Origin: Streptomyces candidus
GTDB taxonomy: Bacteria; Actinomycetota; Actinomycetes; Streptomycetales; Streptomycetaceae
Assembly: GCF_014207445.1 (NCBI RefSeq)
Contig: NZ_JACHEM010000006.1
Span: forward strand, 364,291 to 428,290
DNA length: 64,000 nucleotides
Reading direction: 5' to 3'
Below, one piece after another: positions 55,151 to 63,908 of the stretch. Each line of letters opens with the position of its first letter. Position 1 is the first letter of the stretch. Both the position numbers and the translations under genes were made by a program. The notes beneath the pieces are model-generated. The model searched no databases. It saw nothing but the letters and a program-made list of their open reading frames with translations, and was not told where the DNA came from.

Positions 55151-55501
55151 ATGGCGACCACTCAGGAGTGCCGCGGCGCACTCGACAGGCTTTCGGACAA
55201 TCTCACCCGGTCCGAACACGACGGCGTGCGCGGCGTCGCGGGCTTCGACCGCTCGCTCAGCTGCCACGTGACGGACCTGGACACGACCTTCACCGGCCGG
55301 CTGACGGACGGCCGGATCACCGTCGACGACACCACCCCCGGCCCGCCCCGCGAGCGCGCCCAGATCCGCCTGGCGATGACCGGGGACGATCTGGTCGCAC
55401 TGGTCGACGGGGGCCTGAACTTCGCGAAGGCCTGGGCGTCCGGCCGGGTTCGGCTGGAGGCCGGTTTCCGTGACCTTCTGCACCTCAGGAAGCTGCTGTA
55501 A
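55151..55501 (+). CDS. SCP2 sterol-carrier-like protein
   Basis: A 116-residue single-domain protein with DTTFTGRLTDGRITV, RAQIRLAMTGDDLVALVDGGLNFAKAWASGRVRLEAGFRDLLHLRKLL, the SCP2 fold with its hydrophobic lipid pocket. It lacks a targeting signal. A TACGGT -10-like box ends eight bases before ATG, suggesting a leaderless message. Its stop codon region overlaps the convergent ABC ATPase gene by 17 bases. Confidence 0.85.
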   Translation: MATTQECRGALDRLSDNLTRSEHDGVRGVAGFDRSLSCHVTDLDTTFTGRLTDGRITVDDTTPGPPRERAQIRLAMTGDDLVALVDGGLNFAKAWASGRVRLEAGFRDLLHLRKLL

Positions 55502-56339
55502 CCGACGCGCCGACGCGGGTACGGGCCTTCCGCGCCGCCGGTACCACCAGCGGCGTCCCGGTCTCCGGATCGGCGATGACCTGACACTTCAGCCCGAAGA
55601 CCCGCTCCACCAGATCCGCCGTGACCACGTCCGCCGGCGCCCCCTCGGCCACGACCCTGCCGTCCCGCATCGCGATCAGATGCGTGGCGTAGCGCGCGGC
55701 GTGGTTCAGGTCGTGGAGTACGGCGACCAGCGTGCGCCCCTGGGTCTCGTGGAGTTCCGCACACAGGTCGAGGACGTCGATCTGGTGCTGGATGTCGAGA
55801 AACGTGGTCGGCTCGTCGAGCAGCAGCAGCGGCGTCTGCTGGGCGAGCGCCATCGCGATCCACACCCGCTGGCGCTGGCCGCCGGACAGCTCGTCGACGT
55901 ACCTCTCCGCGAGTTCACCGACTCCGGTCGCGGCCATCGACTCCTCGACGATCCGCTCGTCCTCGGGCGACCACTGCCGCAGCAGCCCCTGGTGCGGGTA
56001 GCGTCCGCGCGCGACCAGGTCGGCGACCGTGATCCCGTCGGGTGCCACCGACGACTGCGGCAGCAGTCCCAGCGTCCTGGCGACCTTCTTGGCGGGCATC
56101 GTCCCGATCGCCTGCCCGTCGAGCAGGACCCGCCCCTGTGCGGGCTTCAGCATCCGCGACAGGGCGCGCAGCAGCGTCGACTTGCCGCACGCATTGGGCC
56201 CGACGACGACCGTGAAGGAGTTGTCCGGTATCTCGACCGACAGGTCCTCCGCGATGATCCGCTCGTCGTAGCCGAGGGTCACCGATTCCGCGACGAGTCG
56301 CTGCATGGACGTACCGCTCCTGACGTCATTCCTGCTCAT
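55485..56339 (-). CDS. Iron-siderophore ABC importer, ATP-binding subunit
   Basis: A 284-residue FecE/FhuC-type ATPase. Motifs are VVGPNACGKSTLLRALSR (Walker A), LPQSSVAPDGITVADLVARGRYPHQGL (Q loop), VDELSGGQRQRVWIAMALAQ (signature), LLLLDEPTTFLDI (Walker B) and VLHDLNHAARYATHLI (switch His). ATG at 56339 overlaps the permease stop as ATGA. It powers uptake with the two upstream permeases under iron control. Confidence 0.95.
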   Translation of the reverse strand: MSRNDVRSGTSMQRLVAESVTLGYDERIIAEDLSVEIPDNSFTVVVGPNACGKSTLLRALSRMLKPAQGRVLLDGQAIGTMPAKKVARTLGLLPQSSVAPDGITVADLVARGRYPHQGLLRQWSPEDERIVEESMAATGVGELAERYVDELSGGQRQRVWIAMALAQQTPLLLLDEPTTFLDIQHQIDVLDLCAELHETQGRTLVAVLHDLNHAARYATHLIAMRDGRVVAEGAPADVVTADLVERVFGLKCQVIADPETGTPLVVPAARKARTRVGASVTAAS

Positions 56340-57415
56340 ATCCGTCCCGCCTTGCGCTCCGTCACCAGCAGCCACAGCAGATAGCAGCCGCCCACCACCC
56401 CTGTCACCACTCCGACCGGCAGCTGCCGCTCCCCGAAGGCCTGCTGGGCCGCCCAGTCGGCGACCACCAGCAGTGCCGCGCCCATCAGCGCGGACGGCAT
56501 CAGGTTGGGCCCCGGCGACCGCGTCACCCGGCGTGCGAGCTGCGGTGCGCTCAGCGCCACGAAGGCGATCGGCCCGGCGGCCGACGTCGCGACGCCCATC
56601 AGCAGCACGGCGCACAGGATCAGCACCACCCGCGCCCGCTCCACCGGTACGCCCAGCGCGTACGCCGCGTCGTCGCCCATCTCCATCATCCGCAGCGCCC
56701 GCCCGTGCCCGAGCACCAGCGGAACGAGTACGGCGCAGACGGCGGCCAGCGGCAGCACCTGCTCCCAGCCCCGCCCGTCCAGGGTGCCGGTGATCCAGAG
56801 CACCGCCCGGGTCGCGTCCACCAGGTCGGCCTTGGTCAGCAGGTACTGCATGACGGCGGTCAGCATGGCGGCGGCGCCGATGCCGACCAGCACCAGCCGG
56901 TAGCCGTGCACTCCCCGCTTCCACGCCAGCACGTACACCAGCACACCCGTCAGCAGGCAGCCGGCCAGCGCACCGGCCGCGACGGCCCAGCTGTTCCCCT
57001 GGAACAGCACGATCACGACGAGCGCGCCGACGGTCGCCCCCTGCCCGAACCCCAGCACGTCGGGGCTGCCCAGCGGGTTGCGGGAAATCGACTGGAAGAC
57101 GGCCCCGGACAGGCCGAGGGCCGCACCGACCAGCAACGCGGTCAGCACGCGCGGCAGCCGCAGCTCCCGAACGATGAACTCCTGGGCGGGCAGCCCGTCG
57201 CCGAGCAGCGTCGAGACGACCTCGCCGGGCGTCATCGGGAAGTCGCCGCTGCCGATGACCACGATGCCGGCGGCCAGCGCCACGGCCGTGATCACGAGCG
57301 ACGCGACGACCGCCCGTACATCCAGCCGCAGCGACAGACCGCCACGGGTTCGTACCGCACGAGCCGGGGACCGCCGTACGGCGGGCTTCCTCTCGGCGGT
57401 CTTGGTGGTACTCAC
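56336..57415 (-). CDS. Iron-siderophore ABC importer, permease (FecD-like)
   Basis: A 359-residue BtuC/FecCD-type permease. About ten hydrophobic segments follow a 30-residue basic cytoplasmic start. Family landmarks are RELRLPRVLTALLVGAALGLSGAVFQSISRNPLGSPDVLGF and GDDAAYALGVPVERAR, the coupling helix region, and GPIAFVALSAPQLARRV. GTG at 57415 overlaps the preceding permease's stop (GTGA). It forms the channel with its partner permease. Confidence 0.94.
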   Translation of the reverse strand: MSTTKTAERKPAVRRSPARAVRTRGGLSLRLDVRAVVASLVITAVALAAGIVVIGSGDFPMTPGEVVSTLLGDGLPAQEFIVRELRLPRVLTALLVGAALGLSGAVFQSISRNPLGSPDVLGFGQGATVGALVVIVLFQGNSWAVAAGALAGCLLTGVLVYVLAWKRGVHGYRLVLVGIGAAAMLTAVMQYLLTKADLVDATRAVLWITGTLDGRGWEQVLPLAAVCAVLVPLVLGHGRALRMMEMGDDAAYALGVPVERARVVLILCAVLLMGVATSAAGPIAFVALSAPQLARRVTRSPGPNLMPSALMGAALLVVADWAAQQAFGERQLPVGVVTGVVGGCYLLWLLVTERKAGRI

Positions 57416-58473
57416 AGCTGCCCCATCCTGCGCCGACGCACCAGGTGGATGAAGACGGGACCGCCGATCAGTGCCGTCACAATGCCCACCTGAAGCTCCG
57501 ACGGGCTGGTCACGACCCTGCCCACCACGTCCGAGCCCAACAGCAGTACGGGTGCCAGCACCGCGGCGTACGGCAGGATCCAGCGCATGTCGGGCCCGGT
57601 GATGGCCCGCACCAGATGGGGCACCATCAGCCCGATGAACACGATCGGCCCGCACGCGGCGGTCGCGGCGCCGCACAGCAGCGTCACGGCGAGCATCGAC
57701 AGGATCCGGGTCCTCGTCAGATGGACGCCCAGTGCCCGGGCGCTGTCCTCACCCATCTCCATCGCGTTCAGCGGCCGCGCGAGCACCAGCGCGAGCACCA
57801 GTCCGGCGACGATGAACGGCCAGACCTTTCCGACGACCGCCATGTCGGCCGACGCGAGCGACCCCACGGTCCAGAACCGCAGCCGCTCCAGCGCCGCCGA
57901 GTCCAGCAGTTGTACGGCGTTGACGTAGCCGTAGAGCGCGGCGGTGGCCGCCGTACCGGCGAGCGCGAGCCGCACCGGCGTGGCCCCCCGGCTGCCCCCG
58001 AGCACGTACACCAGCGCGGAGACGGCCCCCGCCCCGAGGAACGCGAACCAGACATACCCGGTGAGCGAGGTCACCCCGAGAAAACTGATCGCCGACACCA
58101 CGGCGGCGGACGCTCCGGCGTTCACCCCGAGGATCCCCGGCTCGGCCAGCGGGTTCCTGGTCAGCCCCTGCATCACCGCCCCGGCCGTGCCGAGCGCGGC
58201 CCCGGCGAGGACACCGAGAATCGTCCGCGGCACCCGCACATCCCGAACGATCACGTCGTCCCCGGTGCCGGAGTAGTGCGCGAGCCCGTGCCACACGTCT
58301 CCGAACGGGATCGTCTTGGCGCCGACGGCAATGCTCGCGAGCATCACCAGCACCAGAACACCCAGCGAAACGAGCAACCCGGCAGCCCGCACCGCGTTGC
58401 GTTTCCGGAGGTTCCGGGGGGACGGAGCGGAGCCGTGCTCCACGCTCTGTTCAGGGGGACTGTCGACCAACAC
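57412..58473 (-). CDS. Iron-siderophore ABC importer, permease (FecC-like)
   Basis: A 353-residue permease, first gene of the operon. Landmarks include VRDVRVPRTILGVLAGAALGTAGAVMQGLTRNPLAEPGILGVNAGAS and GEDSARALGVHLTRTR, and GPIVFIGLMVPHLVRAITG. Transcription is probably leaderless: TAACCT ends six bases before GTG 58473 and lies within the iron box. No gene for a substrate-binding lipoprotein is next to the operon, so the binding protein must be encoded elsewhere. Confidence 0.94.
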   Translation of the reverse strand: MLVDSPPEQSVEHGSAPSPRNLRKRNAVRAAGLLVSLGVLVLVMLASIAVGAKTIPFGDVWHGLAHYSGTGDDVIVRDVRVPRTILGVLAGAALGTAGAVMQGLTRNPLAEPGILGVNAGASAAVVSAISFLGVTSLTGYVWFAFLGAGAVSALVYVLGGSRGATPVRLALAGTAATAALYGYVNAVQLLDSAALERLRFWTVGSLASADMAVVGKVWPFIVAGLVLALVLARPLNAMEMGEDSARALGVHLTRTRILSMLAVTLLCGAATAACGPIVFIGLMVPHLVRAITGPDMRWILPYAAVLAPVLLLGSDVVGRVVTSPSELQVGIVTALIGGPVFIHLVRRRRMGQL

Positions 58474-58477
58474 CCGG

Positions 58478-58496
58478 TTAGGTTAGCCTAACCCAT
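58478..58496. promoter_or_regulatory. Iron box (DmdR/IdeR-type operator)
   Basis: TTAGGTTAGCCTAACCCAT matches the actinobacterial iron-box consensus TTAGGTTAGSCTAACCTAA at 16 of 19 positions, the last three being off. It ends four bases before the first permease GTG, covering the presumed -10. Iron-loaded DmdR1 would repress the importer here. Confidence 0.9.
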
Positions 58497-58773
58497 CTCC
58501 TGGCCAGCAGCCCCGCCCCCGTAGCCCCGTGGACGGGGTTGCCCTACGTCAGCCCCCTTGGGCAGCGGGGCCGCGAGCCCGTCCGTAGCCCCTTCGGGCG
58601 GCGTCGACCGCCTTACGGTCAGCGCCCTTGGGCGGCGGGGCCGCCCCCGAGGGCGGAACGGGCAGACAAGGGGGCGGCCCCCACCGGACGGTGCACCCCC
58701 CACACCCACGCCCCGCACCCTCCCCGCCAAGCCAAGCCCCGCCCGGGGGACTCCCCCCGCGAGCCCCGCTCCC

Positions 58774-59808
58774 CTACCCCAACCCCACCCTCTTCAACGC
58801 CGCCCCCGCGTCCAACCCGCACCCCCCCGACCCCGCCTCACTCCAAGCCACCGCACACAACGCCCGCAGCCCGTCCATCTCCCGCCCCTCCCCCTCGACC
58901 GCCAGCGCGTCCCCCCGCACCGAAGCGGTCCACCCCCCGCACGTGAACCGCCCCTCCCCGGCAAGCACTTCCGGCTGCCCCGCCAGCAGCCCCCGCAGAT
59001 CCGCGTCCACATACGTCGGCCGGTACTTCGCCTCCGCCGCCAGCAGCTGCGCCGCGTCCGTCACCCCCGTCAGGACCAGCAGCGAGTCGACGCCTCCGGC
59101 GTTCGCGCCCTCGATGTCGGTGTCCAGCCGGTCGCCCACGACCAGTGGCCGTCGGGCCCCGGTGCGCAGGATCGTCTCCCGGTGCATGGGCGGCAACGGC
59201 TTGCCCGCCACCTGCGGCTCCGCGCCCGTGGCGATCCGTACGACCTCGACGGCCGCGCCGTTGCCCGGCGCGATCCCCCGCGCACCGGGAATGGTCAGGT
59301 CGGTGTTCGACGCGAACCACGGCACACCCGCGCGGATCGCGTACGAGGCCTCCGCGAAACGGCCCCACGCCATGTCCGGTCCCCCGTACCCCTGCGCCAC
59401 CGCTGCCGGCGAGTCCTCCGCCGAGTCCACCGGCACCAGTCCCCGCTCCCGCAGCGCGACCCGCAGTCCCTCTCCGCCGATCACCAACACCCGTGCCCCT
59501 GCCGGAATCTGATCGGCAATCAGCCGGGCGACGGCCTGCGCGGAGGTGATCACGTCACTCGGCAGGGCGGGCACCCCGAGCTCCGTCAGATGCGCGGCCA
59601 CAGCCTCCGGGGTGCGCAACGCGTTGTTGGTCACGTACGCGAGGTGCATACCGCCGTCCCGCGCCGTACCCAGCGCGTCCGCCGCGTGCGCGATGGCCTC
59701 GCCACCGGCGTACACGACCCCGTCGAGGTCCAGCAGTGCCGTGTCGTAGGCCTCACTCAGCGCCGTCCCGCTGTTGCCCGGACGCGTCCTGCTCGGCTGC
59801 TGGCCCAT
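58774..59808 (-). CDS. HAD-superfamily phosphatase, NagD/phosphoglycolate-phosphatase type (HAD-IIA)
   Basis: A 344-residue enzyme from ATG 59808 with GGAAGAG upstream. Motif I is LLDLDGVVYAGGE with the nucleophile and acid Asp. The C2-type cap follows VTNNALRTPEAVAAHL. GKPLPPMHRETI and the motif IV GDRLDTDIEGANAGGVDSLLVLTG complete it. It hydrolyses a small phosphate ester, often phosphoglycolate. The C-terminal 60 residues, after TYVDADLRGLL, form an extra domain of unknown use. It lies divergently from the DUF1015 gene. Confidence 0.88.
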   Translation of the reverse strand: MGQQPSRTRPGNSGTALSEAYDTALLDLDGVVYAGGEAIAHAADALGTARDGGMHLAYVTNNALRTPEAVAAHLTELGVPALPSDVITSAQAVARLIADQIPAGARVLVIGGEGLRVALRERGLVPVDSAEDSPAAVAQGYGGPDMAWGRFAEASYAIRAGVPWFASNTDLTIPGARGIAPGNGAAVEVVRIATGAEPQVAGKPLPPMHRETILRTGARRPLVVGDRLDTDIEGANAGGVDSLLVLTGVTDAAQLLAAEAKYRPTYVDADLRGLLAGQPEVLAGEGRFTCGGWTASVRGDALAVEGEGREMDGLRALCAVAWSEAGSGGCGLDAGAALKRVGLG

Positions 59809-59882
59809 ATCTCTTCCGCTCCTCGTTCCGCTGCTTCTCCCCCGATCATCACCCATCTGCCCACCCCATTTACCATGCACCA

Positions 59883-61163
59883 ATGAGCACACCTGGGCCG
59901 CCCGAGGACCACGGCCTGCGACTGGTCCCCCTGCGCGGGCTTCGCTATGTCCCGGAGGAGGTCGGCAGCCTGGCCGCCGTGACCTCACCGCCGTACGACG
60001 TCGTGGTCCGCCCGGACGGCCTGCTGCATCTGGAGTCCGCGGATCCGCACAACATCGTCCGGCTGATCCTCCCGCAGGCCGACACCGCGTCCGCCCGCCA
60101 CGAGCAGGCCGCCGACACGCTCAGGACCTGGCTCGACGAGGGCGTTCTCGCCCCCGACGCCGAACCGGCCCTGTACGTGTACGAGCAGTCCCGCGGCGAC
60201 CTCCTCCAGCGCGGCGTCATCGGCTCGCTCGCGCTGTCCCACCGTGAGCAGGGCGTCGTCCTGCCGCACGAGGACGTCATGCCGCACGTCGTCGAGGACC
60301 GCGCCGCTCTGATGCGCGCCACGGCCGCCAACCTGGAGCCCCTCCTCCTCACCTACCGCAGCGACGGGGTGTCCGGAACCACCGACGCGATCGACGCCGC
60401 CCTCTCGCGCCCCCCTCTCCTGTCCACCATCACCGAGGACGGCTTCCACCACCGTCTGTGGTCCCTCACCGACCCGGCCGAGATCGCCGCCGTCAGCAGG
60501 GACCTCTCCCACCACCAGGCCCTCATCGCCGACGGCCACCACCGCTGGGCGACGTACCTCCGCCTCCAGGAGGAACACGGCACCGCCTCCTCCCCCTGGG
60601 ACTTCGGCCTCGTCCTCCTCGTCGACACCGCCCGTTACCCGCTCCAGGTCCGCGCGATCCACCGTCTGCTGCACCGCCTGCCGGTCTCCGAGGCCCTCGC
60701 GGCAGTCGGCGACTCCTTCCGCATACGGCACCTGGACAAGACCCTCCCCGAGGCCCTGGAAGCACTGGCCGCAGCCGCCGCTTCCGGCAATGCGTTCCTG
60801 CTGGCCGGCGACGGCTCGTACCACCTGCTGGACCGCCCCGACCCCGGCCTCCTCTCCCGTACGGTCCGCCAGGACCGGCCGGAGGCCTGGCGGACCCTGG
60901 ACGCGACCGTCCTGCACGAGACGCTCCTCGCCCACGTCTGGCACATCCCGGACGCCCCCGAGGACATCGCGTACATCCACGACACGGAAGCCGCCGTGGA
61001 GCAGGCCGAGCGGCACGACGCCACCGCGGTCCTCATGCACCCCGTGCGCGAGGAGGTCGTACGCGATCTCGCCCGTCAGGGCGTCACGATGCCCCGCAAG
61101 TCCACTTCCTTCGGCCCGAAGCCGGCCACCGGCCTGGTCCTGCGCAGCCTCGTCGTCGACTGA
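59883..61163 (+). CDS. DUF1015 family protein
   Basis: A 426-residue protein from ATG 59883. TACCAT ends six bases before the ATG and no ribosome site is present, so the transcript is probably leaderless. Family motifs are SPPYDVV, DPHNIVRLILP, VLPHEDVMPHVVEDRAALMRATAANLEPLLLTY and ALIADGHHRWATYLRLQEE. The two His-rich motifs look like an active site, but no reaction is established for bacterial members. It faces the RGG-repeat gene, with a shared terminator between. Confidence 0.9.
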   Translation: MSTPGPPEDHGLRLVPLRGLRYVPEEVGSLAAVTSPPYDVVVRPDGLLHLESADPHNIVRLILPQADTASARHEQAADTLRTWLDEGVLAPDAEPALYVYEQSRGDLLQRGVIGSLALSHREQGVVLPHEDVMPHVVEDRAALMRATAANLEPLLLTYRSDGVSGTTDAIDAALSRPPLLSTITEDGFHHRLWSLTDPAEIAAVSRDLSHHQALIADGHHRWATYLRLQEEHGTASSPWDFGLVLLVDTARYPLQVRAIHRLLHRLPVSEALAAVGDSFRIRHLDKTLPEALEALAAAAASGNAFLLAGDGSYHLLDRPDPGLLSRTVRQDRPEAWRTLDATVLHETLLAHVWHIPDAPEDIAYIHDTEAAVEQAERHDATAVLMHPVREEVVRDLARQGVTMPRKSTSFGPKPATGLVLRSLVVD

Positions 61164-61184
61164 GGCCGGCCACCGAAACGCAAA

Positions 61185-61224
61185 AAGGGCGGCGCCCCCG
61201 GGGAAATCCCGGGGCGCCGCCCTT
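61185..61224. terminator. Bidirectional hairpin terminator
   Basis: A 17-base-pair stem with one bulged base. A-rich sequence precedes the left arm and the stem itself ends AAGGGCGG/CCGCCCTT. It serves the DUF1015 gene and the convergent RGG/TPR gene. Confidence 0.85.
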
Positions 61225-61231
61225 CTCACAC

Positions 61232-63775
61232 TCAGCCCTTGTCGCTCTCCTCCTCGGCCTCGGTGCGCTCCTCAGCGGCTTCCGCCACCTCGGTGCCGCC
61301 CGCCGATTCCGGTGCGTCGGACTCCGGTGCGTCGGACAACTGGGAGGCGCGCTCCTCGCCCGCAGTCCCGTCGGCCGCGACCGCGGCCTCGTCGGCCGCC
61401 ACCGCCTCGGGCTCCTCCACGCTCCCGGGCGCCTCGGCGGACTCCGTCGAATCCTCCTCGTCACCGGCCAGCGCGTCGACGAACTCGACCCCGTCCAGCT
61501 CTGCGAGCCGCTCGGAAGCGTCCGTGCTGCCGTCCCGGTCCGCCTCCACGGCCTTGGCGAACCACTCGCGCGCCTCGTCCTCACGCCCCGCCGTCAGCAG
61601 CGCGTCGGCGTACGCGTACCGCAGCCGGGCAGTCCACGGCTGTACGGAGGTGGAGCCGAGCTCCGGTCCCTGAAGCGTGACGATGGCGGCGTCGATCTGC
61701 CCCATGTCGCGCCGTGCACCGGCGGCAACGAGCCGCATCTCGACCTGACCGGCCTTGTCCAGCTTCTGCACCTCGGGCTCACCGGCCATCGCCATCGCCC
61801 GCTCGGGACGGCCCAGCCCACGCTCGCAGTCCGCCATGACGGGCCAGAGCTCCACGCTGCCCGTCATGCGACGCGTCGCCCGGAACTCGGCCAGTGCCTC
61901 GGTGTACCGCTGGGTCGCGTACGCGGCGAAGCCCGCGGCCTCCCGCACGGCGGCGACCCGCGAGGCGAGCCGCAGCGCGATGCGCGAGTACGCGTACGCC
62001 TCCTCCGGCTCGTCGTCGATCAGCTTGGCCACCATCACCAGGTTCCTGGCGACGTCTTCGGCCAGCGTCTTGGGCAGGCTCATCAGTTCCTGGCGCACGT
62101 CCGGGTCGATCTCCCGGCCGGTGACGTCGTCCGGAATCGGCAGCCGCTTGACGGGCTCCCGGTCACGGTCGTCCCGGCCCCGGAACCCACCCCGGTCGCC
62201 GCCACGCTCGCCACCGCGCTCATCGCGCGAACCGCGGTATCCACCGCGCTCCCCACCTCGGTCGTCCCGCCTGCGGAAGCCACCGCCGGAACGGTCGTCC
62301 CGACGCGGCCCACGGTCGTCGTCCCGACGCGGAGCCCGGTCGTCACGCCCACGGAATCCGCCACTGTCGCCGCCGCTGGGCCGGTCATCACGACGGAAGC
62401 CCCCACGGTCGCCGCCACCGGAACGGTCGTCACGCCGCTCGAACCCACCGCCGGAACGCTCGTCCCGGCGCTCGAAGCCACCACCGGCCGGACGCCCACC
62501 ACGGTCGTCACGACGGAATCCTCCGCGGTCCTCCCCGCTCGGCCGCTCGTCACGACGGAACCCGCCACGGTTTCCCGCACTGGCCCGGTCGTCCCGGCGG
62601 AACCCGCTGCGGTCGCCCCCTCGGTCGCCGCCGGTGGGGCGGTCGTCGCGTCGGAAGCCGCCGCGCTCGCCGCCACGGTTGTCGTCGCGTCGTTCGAAGC
62701 CACCGCCGCTGGGACGCCCACCGCGGTCGTCACGCCCACGGAACCCACCGCGATCGCCACCACGGTCACCGCCGCTGGGCCGGTCATCACGACGGAAGCC
62801 CCCACGGTCGCCCCCACCGGAACGATCGTCACGCCGCTCGAAGCCACCACCGGCCGGACGCCCACCACGGTCGTCGCGTCGGAACCCGCCCCGGTCCCCG
62901 CCACGATCGTCACGGCGTTCGAAGCCACCGCCGGAGCGCTCGTCCTTACGGAATCCGCCTCGCTCAGCGCCACGGTTGTCGTCGCGACGGGCCCCGCCCC
63001 GGTCCCCGCTCGGCCGGTCGTCCCGACGCGGTCCGCTACCGGCCCGGTCGTCACGGCCACGGAAGCCGCCACGGTCGCCGCCACCGGAACGGTCGTCCCG
63101 GCGCTCAAAGCCACCACCGGCCGGGCGTCCACCACGGTCGTCCCGGCGCTCAAAGCCACCACCGGCCGGGCGTCCACCACGGTCGTCCCGGCGGAACCCG
63201 CTGCGGTCGCCCCCGCGGTCGCCGCCGGTGGGGCGGTCGTCGCGTCGGAAGCCGCCGCGCTCGCCGCCACGGTTGTCGTCGCGTCGTTCGAAGCCACCGC
63301 CGCTGGGACGCCCACCGCGGTCGTCACGCCCACGGAACCCACCGCGATCGCCACCACGGTCACCGCCGCTGGGCCGGTCATCACGACGGAAGCCCCCACG
63401 GTCGCCGCCACCGGAACGGTCGTCACGCCGCTCGAAGCCACCACCAGCGGGACGCCCACCACGGTCGCCGCCGCGGTCGCCACCAGCGGGACGGTCGTCG
63501 CGGCGACCGTAGCCTCCGCCGGCGGGACGTCCGCCGCGGTCGTCACGACGGTCCCCACCAGGCCGGTCGTCACGACGGAACCCACTGCGGTCCCCGCCCC
63601 GGTCGGCACCGCTGGGCCGGTCGTCACGACGGAAACCGCCGCGCTCGCCACCCCGGTTGTCATCACGACGGGGGCCACGGTCGTTGTCACGACCACCGCG
63701 GTATCCGCCCCGGTCACCACTGTCTCGGTGACGCGGCTCGCGCTCCGGACGATCGTCGGGAGAGTTGGTGGACAT
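61232..63775 (-). CDS. TPR protein with a 540-residue RGG/RDDR repeat region
   Basis: An 847-residue protein from ATG 63775 with TAGGAGT upstream. Residues 1 to about 541 are almost wholly Gly, Arg, Asp, Phe and Ser in imperfect units such as RGGFRRDDRPSGGDRGG and GGFERRDD, with dozens of RGG and RG steps. This composition is that of disordered RNA-binding regions. A helical TPR-like domain follows (EVRQELMSLPKTLAEDVARNLVMVAKLIDDEPEEAYAYSRIALRLAS onward, to about 755). A strongly acidic tail (about 756-847) closes it. The basic front and acidic back could interact. It is the first gene after the rRNA operon. Confidence 0.85.
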   Translation of the reverse strand: MSTNSPDDRPEREPRHRDSGDRGGYRGGRDNDRGPRRDDNRGGERGGFRRDDRPSGADRGGDRSGFRRDDRPGGDRRDDRGGRPAGGGYGRRDDRPAGGDRGGDRGGRPAGGGFERRDDRSGGGDRGGFRRDDRPSGGDRGGDRGGFRGRDDRGGRPSGGGFERRDDNRGGERGGFRRDDRPTGGDRGGDRSGFRRDDRGGRPAGGGFERRDDRGGRPAGGGFERRDDRSGGGDRGGFRGRDDRAGSGPRRDDRPSGDRGGARRDDNRGAERGGFRKDERSGGGFERRDDRGGDRGGFRRDDRGGRPAGGGFERRDDRSGGGDRGGFRRDDRPSGGDRGGDRGGFRGRDDRGGRPSGGGFERRDDNRGGERGGFRRDDRPTGGDRGGDRSGFRRDDRASAGNRGGFRRDERPSGEDRGGFRRDDRGGRPAGGGFERRDERSGGGFERRDDRSGGGDRGGFRRDDRPSGGDSGGFRGRDDRAPRRDDDRGPRRDDRSGGGFRRRDDRGGERGGYRGSRDERGGERGGDRGGFRGRDDRDREPVKRLPIPDDVTGREIDPDVRQELMSLPKTLAEDVARNLVMVAKLIDDEPEEAYAYSRIALRLASRVAAVREAAGFAAYATQRYTEALAEFRATRRMTGSVELWPVMADCERGLGRPERAMAMAGEPEVQKLDKAGQVEMRLVAAGARRDMGQIDAAIVTLQGPELGSTSVQPWTARLRYAYADALLTAGREDEAREWFAKAVEADRDGSTDASERLAELDGVEFVDALAGDEEDSTESAEAPGSVEEPEAVAADEAAVAADGTAGEERASQLSDAPESDAPESAGGTEVAEAAEERTEAEEESDKG
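62587..63444. repeat. Long internal direct repeat in the RGG gene
   Basis: Bases 62587-62850 recur at 63181-63444, an offset of 594 bases or 198 codons, with only about three differences seen over 264 bases. Between them, a 45-base unit is exactly duplicated in tandem (63091-63135 and 63136-63180). All units are multiples of three, so the frame is preserved. Confidence 0.88.
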
Positions 63776-63851
63776 GGGTGACTCCTAGTCTTCGGGCAAT
63801 GCAGTCATTCTCGCGCAGTCGGGCATCCGACGCGCTTCGGGCAGAAAAACA

Positions 63852-63899
63852 AAAAGGACCCTTGGTCCCAGCATGAACGCTGGGACCAAGGGTCCTTTT
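63852..63899 (-). terminator. Intrinsic terminator of the rRNA operon
   Basis: A perfect 21-base-pair stem (arms 63852-63872 and 63879-63899) with a 6-base loop. On the transcribed strand T-rich sequence follows. It lies just past the 5S rRNA 3' end. Confidence 0.92.
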
Positions 63900-63908
63900 G
63901 AAAGATTG

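Noticed and set aside
62200..63700. Regularly repeated units resembling a CRISPR array
   Set aside because: The repeats are in-frame coding units of one long gene, vary in length and have no constant spacer size. No cas genes are present.
62083..63720. Long Val/Ala/Thr-rich open frames (545 and 1107 aa) overlapping the RGG gene
   Set aside because: They are other-frame readings of the same repetitive DNA. They lack ribosome sites and are made only of repeated TTVVG or RRSPP-type strings.
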